The notes beneath the pieces were generated by a model. That model was not told the DNA's origin. It saw only the letters and a program-made list of their open reading frames with translations, and searched no databases. 64,000 nucleotides of DNA from Syngnathus acus. Its lineage: Eukaryota > Chordata > Actinopteri > Syngnathiformes > Syngnathidae. Positions 52,611 to 64,000 of this stretch are shown here, one piece after another. Location: assembly GCF_901709675.1 (NCBI RefSeq), contig NC_051093.1:2749053-2813052 (forward strand), given 5' to 3'. Numbering within the stretch: the first letter of the stretch is position 1; every line of letters begins with the position of its first letter. The position numbers and the translations under genes are program-made.

Positions 52611-55600
52611 ATGGAATTTAAACACACAACAATGGCGAGTCTCGGTCCCAACAAGACCTCCGTGGCCAGCAGTAACAACGGCGGCACGGTGAACGCCGCC
52701 TCAGCTGCCCACCAGCAGTCTTTGCAGCACATTAGCAGCGTGAGCAGCCTGCAGGGTGAGTAAGCGAGCGAGCACGGATGGACGGATGGATGAATCCCAG
52801 CGAAGGTGAACTCGAGCTCGAGTGTTAGCCGCGGGGACCTCCGATCGGCTACTCTCTCGAGGGCACGAAGCAAGGAGCGGCCGCGGGATCAAATATCACC
52901 GACAACTATTTACAATATATCGAATTACTTGCCTATGGACGGAACGAATCAGCACTACCAAATTCCGTTCCAGAACTGCGCAATGCAAAAACAACTCCCC
53001 TGCCAAATCTTTTCTGAACGTCTGTTTGAATTCCTCTTTATATTTTAGCCCCCCTCGACGTAAGGGTCCTCAATCGGCGTTGAGTCCGCAACATCCTTGA
53101 CATTCGTGACTTGAATTTAAATCCAATAATGTCTCTGCTAGTTTCGGGGTTCATTCCAATTGTGTTCCGTCTGCTTTCCAATTCGTTGAGCTAGGACAAG
53201 CAAACTCAGTTCCTAAAATGCACAATTTCAAAACAATTCCCTTTGCGAAATTATCTCTTATCATCCATTAAAATTATATTTATATATATCCCCCCAGCAT
53301 AAAGCTGCTGTTGAGTCATCTCTGATGAAAGTGCAACAACACCCTTGACATTCACGACTCAGGTTGTGTCTAAACTTGGCTTCATTCTTCAGCCACTTGA
53401 ACACAATCGGCGCCGCTTGAGGACTTGCCATGGGTAACAAGTCCATTTTGTGCAGCCGCGGTGGTCGTTCGCACCTCGTCAACCTATCCGATAGCCCTTC
53501 TTGATTCTGTCAGGTTTGCATTGCAACGAAGGGCTTCATTGTTTCCTGCATCTTGTTTGTGTGGGATGTATAGCAAATGAATCAGACCTCAATGTGTCAC
53601 TTTGGATTCGAAGCTCTGTTGAACACTTTTTTCTTTTGCACAGTGTGAAATGAAAGACTTGATGCAAAATGTTCCTTTTCAGATGCCAACACCTGCTGGA
53701 GGTGTCAGAGTGAAACAGGTAAGACTCACACTTCAGAGAATCGACTGCACGTTTGTTTCTAAAAATAGATGAACCCGATTTCACGATTACCACAACTGCT
53801 CAGTTTTTCTTAGCTCTTTGCACGTTGAGCTTGAGTGCCGAAGAAAGGTAATGCTACTTGTGATCCTAATAGGTTTCTTAAAAAATAACGACACTTACAG
53901 GATCCTCGTCCCTCTTTCCACTTAAAACAATCTTTGGGTCCTTCGCCACCTATTTTTGTGCTGTAATCCTCCTTTTTGCCAAAGAGGGCGCTATCAAGTG
54001 ATTTTGGGTGGCAATGATTTATCGCACAAAGTGACGATTCCATGTTTTCTCTTCCTTCTCTGACTTTTCTCTCCACGCTGCTAACTAACGCTCGCTAACA
54101 TGGAACCACGGTGAGGCTGCCCGAGAAAAGCCCGTGTTGCTGTCACGTTTTACATATTTATCATTTTCCATACGTGTTTGGCCACTTCAGCCACACGCCT
54201 CCGTGTCGGCCATGTTGGATATTGCACGTGCATGTCGCTCCAAACAGGAAATTGTTGAACAGGAAGTAAACGTTGTGTTCTCGCCTCCAGGCTTTCAGAT
54301 AAACCTGTCTGGAGCCCCCCCAAGTAAGACCAACCTCACTGTGTGTGCGCTCACAACTTCTAATACTTGGGTGGATGCGTGTGTGATCTGCTGCTCGCTG
54401 CTAATCTACGCTGAAAGCAGGCTGGTTTGTGCCACCGGACCCGTCTATTTCTATAGGACTTGAATTGCGTCACAAACGTTAACTTCCTGTCCATATTGTT
54501 GTTGTCCAAAGCCCAAAAAAGTCAAAGCAGTTGACACTGATTGAAATGCAGTCTGTTGGTTTTCTGTCATTGTGGGATGTTGGAAACTGAACACGGCTTG
54601 ACTTGCTGGATCCTGGTGCTCATTTACTCTCGCATGTGCTCACGTGGGCCGAAATGATAACGTGTTCTCACTAACTCGCCGTTTGCGTGGCATGCGGGCA
54701 TCTCCTCACTCATCTTTCTTTTTTTTGTTTCGTGTCCTTTGCTCGTGTCGTTCGAGGTCTATCCTGACGCTGGCTGACTTTGCCCCTGGTGGTCGTTGTA
54801 TTTGTTGTCAGGCAAACGTAAAGCCCTCAAGCTGAACTTCGCCAACCCGCCCATCAAACCCACCACCAGATTCGCGCTGAACACAGGCGGACAACCCTTC
54901 CAGAACCCGCACATGTGAGCCACCTCCACCGCCGCCACCATTTTGTCCCATTCCAACAATCAACACGGTTATTTTCGCTACCTTAGCGAAAGGCTGCGAA
55001 CGCACAGCATCGAGTCATCGGGCAAGCTGAAGCTGTCGCCCGAGCAGCTTTGGGACTTCACGGCCGAGGACCTGAAGGACCTGGGCGAGATCGGTCGCGG
55101 GGCCTACGGCTCCGTCAATAAGATGGTGCACAAGCCCAGCAACCAGATCATGGCGGTCAAGGTGGGCGCACCCGCCATCCCCAAACCCCTCCCTCCGATA
55201 AGTTATTCTGCCGAGCCAGCGCTTTGCTCTCTCCCCTCATTTTCAGAGGATCCGCTCAACGGTGGACGAAAAGGAGCAGAAGCAGCTCCTCATGGACTTG
55301 GACGTGGTGATGCGCAGCAGCGACTGTCCCTACATCGTGCAGTTCTACGGCGCTCTTTTCAGAGAGGTCGGTATCATAGCGCCTCCATGGTGGGGGTCGA
55401 GCGTGCTTCAAACACTCAAAGGAACATCTCATGAGATGGAGAATGTCAAACGTCAATGTGTGTGTGTGTTGCAGGGCGACTGCTGGATCTGCATGGAACT
55501 CATGGCTACCTCTTTAGACAAGTTCTACAAGTTTGTGTATTGCTCACTAGATGACGTCATTCCTGAGGAAATCTTGGGGAAAATCACTTTAGCCGTGAGT

Positions 55601-57262
55601 CGTCATCATCTTCTTTCCCTACCTCTCGAGTCTTCTCACCTGACTTTTGTTATCATCTTCCTACTTGCAGACTGTGAAAGCACTTAACCACCTAAAAGAA
55701 AACTTGAAAATAATCCACAGAGGTAAAACGGCTAATGATTACGACGGTATACTTTGGATTATTTTTCGGGCCCGAGCATTGCAAAGGCCCTCTTGAGCTG
55801 GAGGTCTGAATATTTGCTTCTTGTTCTTCAGACATCAAGCCGTCAAACATTCTTCTGGACAGAAACGGAAACATCAAACTGTGCGACTTTGGCATCAGTG
55901 GCCAGCTGGTGGACTCCATCGCCAAAACGCGCGACGCCGGATGCCGACCGTACATGGCCGTAAGTCTCACGCGTGCAAGCCGTCTTGAGTACGTCGACTT
56001 CAGCCAACATTGTGATGATGTCATTGTTTCGTTATTTTCTCTCGTGGGTGGGCGGGGGGCTTCACGCTGACATCAGCAACCAACACCCCCAGACACACTC
56101 TGCCCCCCAGCAGTTTTCCATTCTAAATTTGGCAATCAAGACCACCACACACACACACACACACACACACACAGTCATGTGAGGGTACCATCAAGTGACA
56201 ATTTGATGCGCCGTGTCACTCGAGTGTGTGGAATGAGCCGTGTTTTCATTGAAATGACAACAACACCCGGGCGTGCGCTAACTTGCTAAACTGCTAACGT
56301 GCCTATTATGACTCAAACGCACACCTGGAAACACATCTGGTCTTCACTGTCTGGTTCCCGGGAATCGTATAAACTCAGTCTTGAAATCTTATTTCTGGCT
56401 TCACGCCTTAATCCTTGTTTGAAACTCAAACCTAAGCCAAACTTCAAACCTTAACCTTTGGTGAAAACTGGCTCCTTGTTTGAAGCCCTAGCCCAAGTTT
56501 TAAACCCTCAGCCGAGGTTTTCAACGATGTTGTGTTTCCGTTTTGTGCTTGTGTAATGTTTTTTTGGTTGTGTTTATTTTCTAGCCGGAGCGAATCGACC
56601 CGTGCGCATCGCGGCAAGGTTACGACGTGCGCTCGGACGTTTGGAGTTTGGGAATCACGTTGGTGAGCTTCCGCTCTTGATATGTATCTGGAAAAATTCC
56701 TTCTTACTAAGTGCGTGCCTGTGGTGGCCTTGCAGTACGAGCTGGCGACGGGGCGCTTCCCGTACCCCAAATGGAACAGTGTGTTCGATCAGCTGACCCA
56801 GGTGGTCCGAGGAGACCCGCCGCAGCTCAGCAACTCTGACGAGCGACGTTTCTCGCCCAAATTCATCTCCTTTGTCAACGTGTGGTGAGATGCCAATACT
56901 GTTGTGTGACGCTTGCTGCACAGATGAAAAAGTCTGCCACCAAGTGGACAGGATGCTAAAGTGCACCTTTTTAAATAGTTCCGCAGTGATAATAATGGTA
57001 ATCATAACCTCCTGTTTTTAAGCCTTACCAAGGACGAGTCCAAAAGGCCAAAGTACAAAGAGCTGCTGGTGAGTCGACGTTTGTCATCAACAAGTCACGA
57101 TATGTTGGCGCCGCATTCTTAACGTCTTATTTTTGCGCCTTCTTCCAGAAAGATCCATTCATTCAGATGTACGAGGAGCGTCAGGTGGACGTGGCCACTT
57201 ACGTGTGCAGACTTCTGGATCAGATGCCGGCTTCTCCTAGCTCGCCTTCCTATATGGACTGA
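52611..57262 (+). CDS. map2k4: MAP2K4 (MKK4) dual-specificity MAP kinase kinase
   Basis: Eleven constitutive exons: start-52755, 54812-54914, 54987-55161, 55247-55366, 55475-55594, 55671-55722, 55832-55959, 56585-56662, 56736-56884, 57023-57068, 57149-57262. From ATG 52632 this is 402 residues; an in-frame ATG with a stronger context at 52611 gives 409 (human 399). The kinase activates JNK and p38. Visible are the D-site KRKALKLNF, glycine loop GRGAYG, lysine in IMAVK, catalytic HRDIKPSN, DFG, the activation segment DSIAKTRDAGCRPYMAPE with the two phospho-sites, and the C-terminal DVD-like docking region. Poly(A) signals lie at about 57315 and 57666. Two in-frame optional exons lie in intron 1. 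Confidence 0.96.
53683..53718 (+). CDS. map2k4: Possible second map2k4 cassette exon (36 nt)
   Basis: CTTTTCAG precedes and GTAAGAC follows a 36-nt open segment that would add DANTCWRCQSET in the same phase-1 slot. Splice sites and phase fit, but there is no homology support. Confidence 0.35.
54291..54323 (+). CDS. map2k4: map2k4 33-nt cassette exon
   Basis: Flanked by CTCCAG and GTAAGA, phase 1 in and out, encoding GFQINLSGAPP plus the first base of a serine codon. Inclusion adds 11 residues directly before the D-site KRKALKLNF. Mammalian MAP2K4 has an isoform with an 11-residue insertion at about this place; the match is from memory. Confidence 0.75.
56147..56174 (+). repeat. (CA)n microsatellite in a map2k4 intron
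   Basis: About 14 CA units. Confidence 0.9.
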
Positions 57263-58158
57263 TTGCCCTTTCCCAAATGAATACACACTCACACGTTGGT
57301 TCATCTAAATGCAACAATAAAGACTTCAAGCCAGATGCAAAACAAAGCAAAGCTGCGAGCAAAAAAAAAAAAAAGCACGTTCATCTCCTTCACATCACAC
57401 TCACAATTAAACACACACACACAGCCGTCATGATGAAAATGTGTCTCAGCGATGCAACATTATAACTAGATCCAGATGAATGCTAATTATTATTATTGTT
57501 ATTATTATTGAGGAGAAATAGAAAGTGTTGCCTCCTGCTGGAAACATGCTGAGTGCATGTGTGTGTGTGAATTGAAAGCATCAAGTGTTTGGTCTCCTTG
57601 TCATATCAGAAAGGAGTAAAGAGTCCGAAGTGAGAGGCTGAAGTTGTTTATGACATGCTGAGACGTAAATAAAGACCAGAAGAATATTCTGTATGATATG
57701 TGTGCGTGTTCTGCCTTGACTTTCTTCATATTTGTGACTTGATTGAAATTGACAGAGTAAAAATAAGCAGGATAAATTCACCCTTACAAATATAGATATG
57801 ATTTATTTCATCAAGTACATCAACAATACAATTTTTACAGCTTCATTTCACCTTATGTTCGAGTGGTCGTGTTTCATTTTTAGCAGGCTTGAGTCAAACC
57901 AAGCTTCCGATTGGTCCAGAGAGCAGAGAAAGCCTCGGCAGCCATTGGCTCAGTTCCGAATGACATCATCAACATATGCCGGAAGTAGTGTCTCACGTGT
58001 GTGTCAACTCGCAAACAACAAGCTCTCCTTGCTCCCTTCTTCGCCCACCCGGCAATTTTATTTTATGTCATTTTGCCCCAAATGGCGGCTAGAGAATGTT
58101 TGACCAAGAAGGATGTTTGACATGAGGATGGTTTTTGATTGACGCGTTTTTCAATATT
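57263..58158. other. map2k4 3' UTR and elac2 upstream region
   Basis: Contains AATAAA signals for map2k4 near 57315 and 57666. No coding exon is seen between them and the elac2 start. Confidence 0.6.
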
Positions 58159-60095
58159 ATGAACATTCTGAGTGTCATCACATTGCGCGTGTCCGCCGCC
58201 GCTCGTCCACTGCTCCTCACCCCGTGTCGCTGTCCTTTTTTGCGACCTGCCAGGCAAGCGCATCATTCCATGGCTGACAACACCAACAACAAGATGGAGA
58301 ATATGAGGCCCGCCAAGCAGCAGGCGAAGCCTCTCCGGAGGCTGAAGGGCAAAGAGAGTCGCAGCAAACGCGGCGACGTGCACGGCCCCGCCACCGTGTA
58401 CGTGCAGGTGGTCGGCGCCGGAAGTCGGGACAACGCCGCGTCACTTTACGTCTTCTCCGAGTTCAACAGGTGCGTGCATCCGCTGTTACAACCACACGCT
58501 ATGGCGTCATCGTTCATGTCCTTTCTCTTCTGCAGGTACTTGTTCAACTGTGGAGAAGGGACGCAGAGACTCATGCACGAGCACAAGTAAGACACACCAT
58601 TGCTGCATTCATAATTATGATGATTATTCATGATTATGATTCGTTGTTTGGCGACCAGTCCTTTATTTGTGTGTATATGTGTCTAAATATTGACTGGCAC
58701 TCGTGTTTCCAGGCTGCGAGCATCCCGCCTGGACAACATCTTCTTGACCCGGATGAGCTGGGAGAACGTGGGCGGTCTTTCGGGAATGATCCTCACCTTG
58801 AAGGACACCGGAGTCCCCGACTGCGTCCTCTCGGGACCCCCTCAGCTGGTGAGACCCTCAAACAAATATTGGGACACAAACAGGAAGTTGGAAAAAGTGG
58901 ATACTGAAAACAGACTGATCTTTGAGAGGAAAATAGGAATGCCTGCATGTATGTGCATTTGTGGGTCGTGCGTTTCTGGAGTACTGCATGCTGAGTGACC
59001 TTGTCTGTGTTTACAGGAGAGCTACGTGAAAGCCATCAAGACTTTCTCCGGGCCGCTGGACAGCATAAAACTTTGTACGTCTTCTGCGTCCTGCTCTCAT
59101 CGCAACTTATTTTCTCCTTTCATTTTTGCTTTAAATTCTGCGTCGTTTTCTCCCATCAGCTGTTCGTCCGTACACGGACCAAACATACACGGACGACACC
59201 ATGACCGTTGTGCAAGTTCCCATCTTCGGTGAGTTGTAAGTCTTTGGTGATCCGGGAACATTTTCATTCTTCTCATTTGTCACCCTCTTTGTCCGTAGCC
59301 TCACCAGGGAATAGCCGACTCTCTCCAGGAATTAGCCGCTCCCCAAGTCCCACCTCCCTCGGGAGAGACGGCGATCACCTCGATGACGTCAAAGACCAAT
59401 CAGGTAATTTGTGACTTGTATCAGACATAATTCAGGTGACTTCTTGTTGAAGTGTGGCACCTTTTGACAGTCTTAAAAAATATGAAAAAAAAAATTTTTT
59501 TCGTAGGAGACAAAAGCCAGGTTCCAAGAGACGCGTCACTGGTGGTCGCATTCATATGCAAAGTGAGCAACGTTTTGTGTGCGCACGTGCTCGTGTGCAC
59601 GTGTGTGCGTTTAAAGTGAAATGCCGTTTTATGTTGTCAGCTTCATCCCAAGAAAGGAAACTTCTTGGTGCTCAAGGCCAAAGAACTTGGACTTCCTGTG
59701 TGAGTAACTTGATGACCTCTTCCACGGAAGCTTCTTCTGTAGTTTGTTATTTTTGGTCATTCGTTTGATTCTGATTCAAATTTCATGATTTCTACTGTTG
59801 TTGTTGGTCATGTAGTGGCACAGCGGCGATTGGCCCACTCATCGCCGCTCTGAAGAGCGGCAAAAGCATCACGTATGATGGCAAAGAGGTGCGTGTTTCT
59901 CACCTGGTGTTTCTCTTTTGATGAACCTTTGATTGAACTCAGTCCACTTTCCAATTGTTTTCTTCATCAGATCCGACCGGAGCAGGTGTGCACGCCCACC
60001 GATCCGGGGCCGGTGTTTGTCATCGTGGAGTGTCCGTCCGAGGAGTTTGTCGGGCCTCTCTGCGATAGTCAGCCCATTTCAAGGTCAGGCCAAGG

Positions 60096-60134
<39 letters not shown>

Positions 60135-62897
60135 GATGCACTGAAGGTCCTTTCATTTCATGAACTTTCCCCCTGCCCACAGGTATCACAACGGGGGGGC
60201 AGAGGACGCCCCCGCCCTGGTGGTGCACATTACTCCCGAGGCACTGCTGAAAACGGATCAGTACCGAGCCTGGATGGAAAGGTTACTTTTCTCGTTCCTC
60301 GTCTTTTTTTTAGCTTTATGGTAAAAATCCCCATCCAGCAATCAATGGAGTAGGCAAACCAATGAATCGTCTTCGTTGCAGGTTCCCGTCCAGCACCGAG
60401 CATCTGATCCTCAACGAGCACGCTGGCTCCGCCCACAATGTCCGCAGTCACAAGATCCAAGCGCAGCTCAACATGATCCACCCCGACGTCTTCCCGCACC
60501 TCACCGCCTACACGCCAAAAGTAACTTCCTTTATGTCAGCGAGGTTCCTGCAATTTGTGCTGAAACGTTTTATTTTGTCGTCTTGCCGGCAGGAGCCCCG
60601 CTCATCTTTCAAGGCGTCCGCCGTGCGAGCCGAATGTCTGCTCAAGTTCCAGTTGCGACCGGTCATCGAGTGGCAAAGGTCAGTCAGTGCATCCTTCGGC
60701 TCAGACAATCTGTCTAATTTGAAGATTGGTACTGAAAGTGCACGGCAATGTGGCAATGTTCCTTTTTGCTGGGTTCTGTGTGAAAGCTAACGGCTAAAAT
60801 AAATGCTAAGCGTTTTTTGGTGGCGTGCCTGTGTGAAAGTGGCTTTGCTTGTGTCTTTGATTTAGAGACGCCATCCCTCCTTGCATCCACGAGGAGTTTG
60901 TCAAAGAGGCTTTTGACGTGCCCAACTTTTTGCAAGAAGTGAACAAATGTCAGCAGCTACGCTCAAACGGCTCCGCAGCACCTCCTGGTAAGTCCAAATC
61001 TGCGTGTATTGTAAATGTGCAGCATAATAAACAGCGAGACCAAGAATTTATGTTTTAATGTGGGAGGGGTCAAACTATTTCAAAGATGTTTTTTCAGGTG
61101 GCTTCTCCACATCACTGATGACAATTGTGTGTATTGATGTAGGACAAGCCGAATATCCTGAGTTTGTTTTCCTGGGAACTGGATCGGCTCTGCCCATGAA
61201 AATCCGCAACGTCAGCAGCACTTTAATCAACATCAGGTTGGTGGGAGGGAAGACGCCAACTAAAAAAGTGACGCTAATAATGATCGTTGCTATCAACAAA
61301 ATGCGATTGAAAATGCGTCGCTTCGATTTAATGAGTCGCGTTTGCTGCTTAGCTCGGGCCGTTCGCTGCTGTTGGACTGCGGCGAGGGGACCTTCGGCCA
61401 GCTGTGCCGACACTACGGCGACGGCGTGGACGAGGTTCTGTCCGACATCTCTGCCGTGTTTGTGTCGCACATGCACGCCGACCATCACACGGTGAGGCTG
61501 CTCCATCATGCGAAAATAAAATTGTTGTTTACATAAAATGTTATATGTCTCGTTGACAGGGTCTGGTCAAGCTGCTGTACCAAAGACGACGTGCCCTGGT
61601 ACGGCCGTAAAAGTATATTGAATATTTTGCCTCTCTTTTTTTGTGACCATATGACAAATTTATGGAAGGAATATTTGCATTGACCATGTATGTATGTTGC
61701 CGGTGATGTGATGGCGCCCCCCGTTGGCGTCTCAGGCAACTTTAGGCAAGGCCTGGCGTCCCGTGTTGCTGTTGGCCCCCTGGGACATGATGAGTTGGCT
61801 GCGGCAGTATCACGATGGCTGCGAGGAGATCCTCCATCACGTCAAGTACGACGTCAGTTCGTCATTTACGCACGTTATGCAAAGCCCCCTTATGTCATCT
61901 CACCTGAACTCGCTTTCAGCTTCATCCCAAACGACGTCCTGCGTCACAAAGCAGAAGCTCCCAAGCCGAGGACGCGAGCGTTGATTGGCGCGTTACTCGA
62001 GAAAAACGACTTGGAAAAGGTGCAGACACCATCAACACTCCACAAATCCAAAGGTGATATTTTTTATTTATGTATTTGATTGCGTCCGTCAGTTTGAGAC
62101 GTGCACAGTTCGTCACTGTAAGAACGCGTACGGCTGCAGCCTGACGCACCGGTCGGGCTGGAAGGTGGTCTTCTCCGGCGACACCATGCCCTGCGACGCC
62201 CTGGTGCACATTGGTGAGTCAACATCCGCAAGAAGATCTCAGATTAACCCCACCACCCCCGACTGATTGATTTCTATTCCAGGGAAGAACGCCACCCTGC
62301 TGATCCATGAGGCCACGCTGGAGGACGGCTTAGAGGAGGAAGCGGTGGACAAACGACATAGGTCAGGACACAAAAAAGTTTGATCCGTTTCTTTTGGGTC
62401 TCGTGATGTCACTTATGATGTCATGGTCCTATGTCATATTTTCTTTTTTTTTTTTCCCCACTCGGGCAGCACGACATCACAGGCGATCGACGTGGGCATG
62501 AGGATGCGGGCGGACTTCATCATGCTGAATCACTTCAGCCAGCGCTACGCCAAGATCCCGCTCTTTAGCGATGATTTCACCGAGCGAGTGGGCATCTCCT
62601 TCGACCACATGCGGGTGAGGCGGGTGCGCCTTGAGATGCCACTTTGGATTGTTTTGTGACCGCACTTTTCAATGGAGTCCTTCTTGTGTGTGTCAGGTGC
62701 GTCTGGGAGACTTGAAGATCCTACCCTCGCTGATCCCGGCACTCAAGACGCTCTTTGCCGAAGAACTGGAGGAAATGGAAGAGAGACGAGAGCGACGGGA
62801 GCTCAAGCAGAAGAGGTCGACGCTCGCAGAGGGCGACGCCGGCCAGGAGAACGACACCTCTGGAGTCCTCCACGCCAAGAGACTGAAGAGCAGCTGA
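58159..62897 (+). CDS. elac2: ELAC2, long-form tRNase Z (tRNA 3' endonuclease)
   Basis: Twenty-three exons sum to 2,505 nt, 834 residues (human 826). Exon starts: 58159, 58536, 58713, 59017, 59160, 59299, 59507, 59641, 59816, 59971, 60183, 60382, 60593, 60866, 61143, 61353, 61560, 61736, 61920, 62093, 62283, 62470, 62697. It removes tRNA 3' trailers in nucleus and mitochondria. The N-terminal half is the degenerate beta-lactamase domain with the exosite. The C-terminal half has [14 protein letters not shown], the zinc motif SHMHADHHT (61462-61491), [24 protein letters not shown] and MLNHFSQRY. The first ATG leads into an arginine-rich presequence ([20 protein letters not shown]); a second in-frame ATG is at 58270. 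Poly(A) signal at about 63002. The exon at 61560 is only 39 nt. Confidence 0.97.
60097..60131 (+). repeat. (CA)n microsatellite in an elac2 intron
   Basis: About 17 CA units, directly after the 60083 donor. Confidence 0.9.
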
Positions 62898-64000
62898 TGA
62901 CTTTGAGTTCCAGCAGAACCTTGCTGTTGGCCACACAAAGGAGTCGAGTCCTGCCGCCAATCGCAAACGCCACAAGTCACTGATGCCCCTCAAAAAAAGG
63001 CCAATAAATTCCAGAAGATTGCAGCAAAGCACTGCTTTTGTCTAAATGCTGAACTGCAGATATGCTGGATCCACTTTATTTCATCCAAACTGGAAGCCTT
63101 GATTTATTTCCTTTTTTAATGCAGTGCTTTCATTTTATTTAACCCTTGTGTTAGTTTTTTAGTTTCCTAATCATTTATTTCACTTATCAACCATGAATTG
63201 TAAGTAAACCGATAATGAAGGACAAATGCACTGAAAGCTTAAAAGTCATGAATTGCTTGAAAACAATCATTGCATAAAGGAAATTATTTGGACACATCAC
63301 TGGCCTCTTTGTTTGTTATCTTGACTACAATAACATTTTAGTTGCATCCCCACAATTCAATACTGGATGAAATTACTGCAATTTTTTTTGTTTTCATTAT
63401 TATTTAAATCAGTAATTACTGCAAATTTTAACGGGAGCGTTAACGAAGTAGAAATTACTCAGGCACGTGCGAGACACCTAATTGGGGGTCCTCGCTCACC
63501 TAATGGCTCGTTTCTTTAACGCTAAACACGTCCATGCAGTGTTTTGGGTTTGTTTTAGGTAAGTCATTTTGACTCAGTGATTTTGTAAAAGTAACAACAA
63601 GAAGTATAAAAATTATATTTGTTATAGTTTAAGAAGTATAAGTCGTAAAATGTTAGCATTATAGGAACCGAATGCCATTATACCCTGCCATATTTCTAGC
63701 AAGTTTAATTATTCGTCAAATTGTTTTCGTTTTTCTTTAAAAATGGGACTAAAACGTAGAAATGTTATTCTTTATTCTACTTTATAACTTTATATAGTTT
63801 TATTAACCTAATTATTCGATGAGACGCAATAACTATACCCCGACACACCCTTATAGTTTGCCTGGTGCGCCTCTTTTGCTGTCCACATGAGGGCGTCCAA
63901 GCACCCATTTAACGCTCGTCCTGCAGCTACTGAAGCCCAAAAGGGAAGAAGGAACATCTTGCAAGTAGTAAGTACGAGATTGTTTGTTATTTGCACACTG
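62898..64000. other. elac2 3' UTR and downstream intergenic sequence
   Basis: AATAAA at about 63002 probably ends elac2. The rest is AT-rich and no exon was recognised. Confidence 0.6.

Overview
The window is vertebrate nuclear DNA, almost certainly from a teleost fish. Genes have many short exons with GT-AG introns, the sequence is rich in fish-type interspersed repeats (tRNA-derived SINE pieces, hAT-like and TA-flanked inverted-repeat elements, a LINE 3' end, CA/GT microsatellites), and the gene order matches human chromosome 17p13-p12. No prokaryotic or viral genes were seen.

Layout. (1) 1-2039, minus: a short-isoform first exon and the next exon of gas7. (2) 5114-14135 and 15813-26633, minus: two tandem, apparently intact sarcomeric myosin heavy chain genes, each with a TATA-like box and a short non-coding first exon. 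(3) 30140-44459, minus: a very large lectin gene. It has three tandem copies of an eleven-exon module, each encoding three C-type lectin-like domains (CTLDs). These are followed by a galactose-binding (SUEL) lectin domain, an F5/8C discoidin domain, an LCCL domain, a tenth CTLD and a C-terminal galectin-like domain, about 1,973 residues in all without the N-terminus. (4) 47640-49512, minus: sco1. (5) 50180-51473, minus: tmem220. (6) 52611-57262, plus: map2k4. (7) 58159-62897, plus: elac2.

The order GAS7 - skeletal MYH cluster - SCO1 - TMEM220 - MAP2K4 - ELAC2 is that of human 17p, in compact form. The multi-lectin gene sits where human has nothing comparable, between the myosins and SCO1. I know of no described vertebrate protein with this domain combination, and it is the main candidate for something new here. 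Splice phases were checked by hand: for sco1, tmem220, map2k4 and elac2 the exons sum to complete frames close to the human lengths, and the lectin exons join in one frame from 44459 to the stop at 30140.

Limits: no searches were run. Exon boundaries come from reading splice sites and frames. The N-terminal exon of the lectin gene and the 3' extent of gas7 are not seen.
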